Assembly (NCBI GenBank): GCA_030622125.1 | Contig: JAUXGM010000005.1 | Coordinates: 1 to 32,720, forward strand | Direction: 5' to 3' | Length of the DNA stretch: 32,720 nucleotides | Origin: a bacterium | GTDB taxonomy: Bacteria > AUK180 | In this document: piece after piece, positions 30,079 through 32,720 of the stretch | Layout of the letters: each line of letters starts with the position of its first letter | Position numbering within the stretch: the stretch's first letter is position 1 | The notes under the pieces: generated by a model | Databases searched by the model: none | Seen by the model: only the letters and a program-made list of their open reading frames with translations | Told to the model about the DNA's origin: nothing | Translations under genes and position numbers: made by a program

Positions 30079-31078
30079 ATTATTTGGAATAATATTATTT
30101 TTATTATCAATTTCAATATTTGCGGATGATTTTATGATGCCGGAAGATGTGGTAAAATATTTAGCCGATAAAGATTATGAAATAATTAAAAGTGATGTCA
30201 AACCGAACACTTATTTCGCTGATTTTAGGACCGATTTTACGGTTATAAAAAACCCAAATACAGAAAAATATGAATTAAAAACATACAAAATAGATACCGA
30301 TATAACAAAAGAAATTAATGAAGGCAACGAATTTTTTATCTCGAAATTGTATAAGAAAGCGATTTCAAATTATAAATATGCACTAAAAAAAGGAGCAGAA
30401 TACAATTTGATCTACAATAAGATTGCTCTTTCTTATTTTTTACTGAAAGATTATGACAAAGCAACTGAATATGCGGTAATGGGAACAAATCAAAATCATT
30501 CCAACTTCTATCTTTATAATCTTCTTGGAAAGATAGCGATAAAAAAGAAAGATACTCTTTTTGCGTTGGAATATCTTTTAAAAAGTCTTGTCAATAATCC
30601 GAATAATAGGGAAACAATCCAATTATTGAATTCTGTTTTAAAAGAAGATAAAAAGATCTATAACGATTATATATTTAATCCGCCAATAAGTTATGAAATA
30701 AAAGGTGGTAAGATAAAGGTATTGATGGATCAGGAATTGTCTGAATATTGGAAGGCATATATTAATATCCATCTGAAACATTATTTTGAAAAAACTGATC
30801 CGGATATATTTAATTACAAAAATTTTAAATGTGAATATGAGGCATTATGGAATCTTATTATTGCTTATGCATCGGAAGACCATAAAAAGAATTTAAAGGT
30901 AGAAAAGATCATAAATATGAATGAATCGGGGTTTCTTAATAGCTTTATCTATTTTAACATTATTGGAAGAAGAGATATCTCGACACTTTTAACCTTGAAT
31001 GATGATGAAAAAAATCTTATTCTAAATATGATAAAAAAGTACTTCATAAAAGAAATGGAGGTAAAAAATGAAAATTAG
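30071..31078 (+). CDS. Secreted TPR-repeat protein
   Basis: 335 aa. The N-terminus (MGKLFGIILFLLSISIFADD) is a signal peptide with likely cleavage after IFA. Residues ~75-180 hold TPR-like helical repeats (NEFFISKLYKKAISNYKYAL; YNKIALSYFLLKDYDKATEY; YNLLGKIAIKKKDTLFALEY). The remaining C-terminal part is helical and unassigned. TPR proteins are protein-interaction scaffolds, and this one should sit in the periplasm or at the membrane. It overlaps rmlC by 8 bp and the hydrolase gene by 11 bp. The specific role is unknown. Confidence 0.78.
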   Translation: MGKLFGIILFLLSISIFADDFMMPEDVVKYLADKDYEIIKSDVKPNTYFADFRTDFTVIKNPNTEKYELKTYKIDTDITKEINEGNEFFISKLYKKAISNYKYALKKGAEYNLIYNKIALSYFLLKDYDKATEYAVMGTNQNHSNFYLYNLLGKIAIKKKDTLFALEYLLKSLVNNPNNRETIQLLNSVLKEDKKIYNDYIFNPPISYEIKGGKIKVLMDQELSEYWKAYINIHLKHYFEKTDPDIFNYKNFKCEYEALWNLIIAYASEDHKKNLKVEKIINMNESGFLNSFIYFNIIGRRDISTLLTLNDDEKNLILNMIKKYFIKEMEVKNEN

Positions 31079-31715
31079 ATGGTTTGGACATTCCGCATTT
31101 TCAATTGAGGATGAAATAAAAATAATTACCGATCCTTATATAAGCGGTTCTTATAATGGTGCCGTCGGGTATGATCCGATAGACGAAACTGCTGATATCG
31201 TTATTGCATCACACAAACATGACGACCATTATGGATTGAAAGAGGTAAAGGGCGATCCTAAAATTTTGGAAAAGGAAGGGGAATATAAAATATTTGATGC
31301 AAAAATCGAGTTATTAAAATCTTTTCATGATCAGAAAAGAGGTAATTTAAGAGGCGATAATCTTATTTCTATTATAACATTTGATGATGGCATTAGGGTT
31401 GTTCATTTTGGCGATCAGGGTTGTATGCCTGATCAATATATTATCAATAAGGTAAAAAATGCTAATGTTGTTATGATCCCGATCGGAGGTACATTTACGG
31501 TAGATTACAGAGAGGCAAAGAAAATAATTGAAAAAATAACTCCCAATATAATTATACCTATGCACTATAAAACGGAAAAACTCGGATTTAATATCGATAC
31601 GGTAAACAATTTTTTGACATTGTTTGATAATGTTGAAAAAGCAGGCGATTTATTGGAAAGAAATAATTTTGAAGATGATACGAATAAATTGGTAATTTTG
31701 GATTATACCAGATAA
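31068..31715 (+). CDS. Metallo-beta-lactamase-fold hydrolase (UlaG/UPF0173-like)
   Basis: A 215 aa cytosolic metal-dependent hydrolase. The metal motif HxHxDH is present as H49-K-H51-D-D53-H54, and further ligands are likely in VVHFGDQG and PMHYKTE. The start MKIRWFGHSAFSI is typical of the UlaG/UPF0173 type, which includes RNases, lactonases and phosphodiesterases, so the substrate is open. GGAGG stands before the ATG inside the end of the TPR gene. The stop is immediately followed by the lipid kinase ATG. Confidence 0.9.
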   Translation: MKIRWFGHSAFSIEDEIKIITDPYISGSYNGAVGYDPIDETADIVIASHKHDDHYGLKEVKGDPKILEKEGEYKIFDAKIELLKSFHDQKRGNLRGDNLISIITFDDGIRVVHFGDQGCMPDQYIINKVKNANVVMIPIGGTFTVDYREAKKIIEKITPNIIIPMHYKTEKLGFNIDTVNNFLTLFDNVEKAGDLLERNNFEDDTNKLVILDYTR

Positions 31716-32570
31716 ATGAAGTTAATTATTAACCCCAATTCGGGAAAACTTAAACAAAGAGGAAAGTTAGACGCATTGGTAAAAAATATTAAAAGAATTA
31801 TCAAGAAATCATATATTGAAATAACAAAATCTCCTCTTCATGCAACGGAGATCGCGTATAAAGCCGCTAAAAATGGGGTAAAAACCATTATTTCCGTCGG
31901 GGGCGATGGTACCTTGAATGAAATAATAACCGGAATTAGAGGATATAATGTAAATTTGGGTATTATTCCGACCGGTTCGGGAAATGATTTCGCAAGAAGT
32001 TTAAACCTTCATAAAAATCCATTATTAATATTGAAAAATCTTTGCAATTATCGCCCGAAAAAAATTGATCTTATCTCTGTAAACGGTAATTCAGTGGGAA
32101 TAAATGTTATTGGTACCGGTATTGATAGCGAGGTAGTTCGTGTATTAAAAGGTTCAAAAAAATATTTTGCCGGATTTTATAAGGCGTTAAAAGATCATCA
32201 ACCGTATAATTATGATATTAGTATTGACGGCAAAAAGAAAATATTTGAAAATGTAAATTTAATAGCAATTGCAAACGGCAAGTATTTCGGACATAAAATG
32301 TTCATTGCTCCGGAAGCCCGTCTTGACGATGGCTACTTTGATATAATTATTGTTGAAGGTCTTAGTAGGTTTAAACTTTTTTGTCTTTTTCCGGAGATTT
32401 ATCTGGGACTACATATCCATAATAAAAATGTGCACACTTTTAAGGCAAAAGAATTGGAAATAAACAAACCCGATGGATTGTACTATGAAAAAGACGGCGA
32501 CCTGGCTTTTTCCGATTCATTAAAGTTAAAGATACTGGACAGAGAGATAACTGTTTTAACAAGGGAATAG
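31716..32570 (+). CDS. YegS/BmrU-family lipid kinase (diacylglycerol kinase catalytic domain)
   Basis: A 284 aa ATP-dependent lipid kinase of the DAGK catalytic family. It has the N-terminal NPNSGK, the nucleotide motif GGDGTLNE (62-69), PTGSGNDFAR, and PEARLDDGYFDIIIV in the C-terminal beta domain. It phosphorylates diacylglycerol or a related lipid at the membrane face. The ATG directly abuts the preceding stop, so it is the last gene of the operon. The exact lipid is not predictable. Confidence 0.93.
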   Translation: MKLIINPNSGKLKQRGKLDALVKNIKRIIKKSYIEITKSPLHATEIAYKAAKNGVKTIISVGGDGTLNEIITGIRGYNVNLGIIPTGSGNDFARSLNLHKNPLLILKNLCNYRPKKIDLISVNGNSVGINVIGTGIDSEVVRVLKGSKKYFAGFYKALKDHQPYNYDISIDGKKKIFENVNLIAIANGKYFGHKMFIAPEARLDDGYFDIIIVEGLSRFKLFCLFPEIYLGLHIHNKNVHTFKAKELEINKPDGLYYEKDGDLAFSDSLKLKILDREITVLTRE

Positions 32571-32580
32571 GGAAAAACAA

Positions 32581-32709
32581 TTGAGAATTGAGAGTTGAGA
32601 GTTGAGAGTTAAAATACAAAAGCACCAGTAATTCGTAGGGGTAGACCTGTGTGTCTACCCGTTGATAGGTAAAAAAGATTTGAAATTTGGGGTTTGAGGT
32701 TTGAGATTA
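32581..32709 (+). repeat. Composite element: heptads, 31 bp hairpin, heptads
   Basis: TTGAGAA plus three TTGAGAG units (32581-32608) are followed by a 31 bp hairpin element (32635-32665; arms GGGTAGAC/GTCTACCC) and by GAAATTT-GGGGTTT-GAGGTTT-GAGATTA (32682-32709). The hairpin is an exact inverted copy of 4751-4781, and the following heptads resemble those at 4721-4741. No gene is visible from 32571 to the end of the window. Confidence 0.85.
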
Positions 32710-32720
32710 GAAAGAAAAAC

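Overview
The window looks like chromosomal DNA from an AT-rich (roughly one-third GC), Gram-negative-type bacterium. It encodes an outer-membrane TonB-dependent receptor, several Sec signal peptides and lipoprotein-type leaders, and a six-domain ribosomal protein S1. Nothing here fixes the phylum; a deep-branching or uncultured diderm lineage is plausible. Promoters share a recognisable form, TTGAAA-like, 16-18 bp spacer, TGnTATAAT (extended -10).

Layout. 1-3.7 kb (+): the 3' part of an unknown gene, a secreted beta-propeller protein, and an AAA/DUF4143 ATPase lying between two copies of an imperfect ~59 bp repeat, each copy followed by a promoter. 3.9-4.8 kb: a small lipoprotein and a ~700 bp gene-free mosaic of hairpins and direct repeats. 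4.8-9.15 kb (-): a vitamin B12 uptake operon (btuB-btuF-btuC-btuD type) behind a cobalamin riboswitch. 9.2-16.6 kb (-): FdrA and a DUF2877 protein (AllF/AllH of oxamate carbamoyltransferase), a 193 bp MITE-like element, a divergent-PAP2 (DUF212) membrane protein, an orphan MdcA-type CoA-transferase, a nitrilase-family amidohydrolase, and a HinP1I-like restriction-modification pair. 16.9-24.1 kb (+): a conserved housekeeping run (M50 protease, trpS, scpA, scpB, rluB-type, cmk, plsC, rpsA). 24.2-25.8 kb (-): a GT39-like membrane glycosyltransferase. 25.9-32.6 kb (+): an operon with two methyltransferase-fold-like proteins, a secreted protein, long-form rmlA, an rmlC-like cupin, a TPR protein, a metallo-beta-lactamase-fold hydrolase and a YegS/BmrU lipid kinase. 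The end of the window is again repeat DNA.

Most unusual points. (1) The S1 gene carries a ~210-residue C-terminal tail built in part from the same heptanucleotide repeats and hairpin elements that sit between genes elsewhere in the window, kept in frame. (2) cmk has no ATG, GTG or TTG at its conserved N-terminus; a strong Shine-Dalgarno sequence points to an AUU start. (3) Four transcription units have -10 boxes so close to the start codon that their mRNAs should be leaderless or nearly so. (4) A MITE-like element supplies the stop codon and last residues of the DUF212 protein. (5) fdrA-allH, orphan mdcA and a nitrilase form an unusual putative amide/CoA catabolic neighbourhood that lacks allG and mdcBCDE. 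(6) The HinP1I-like nuclease has Ser at the position of a catalytic Gln and is paired with a DPPF amino-methyltransferase.
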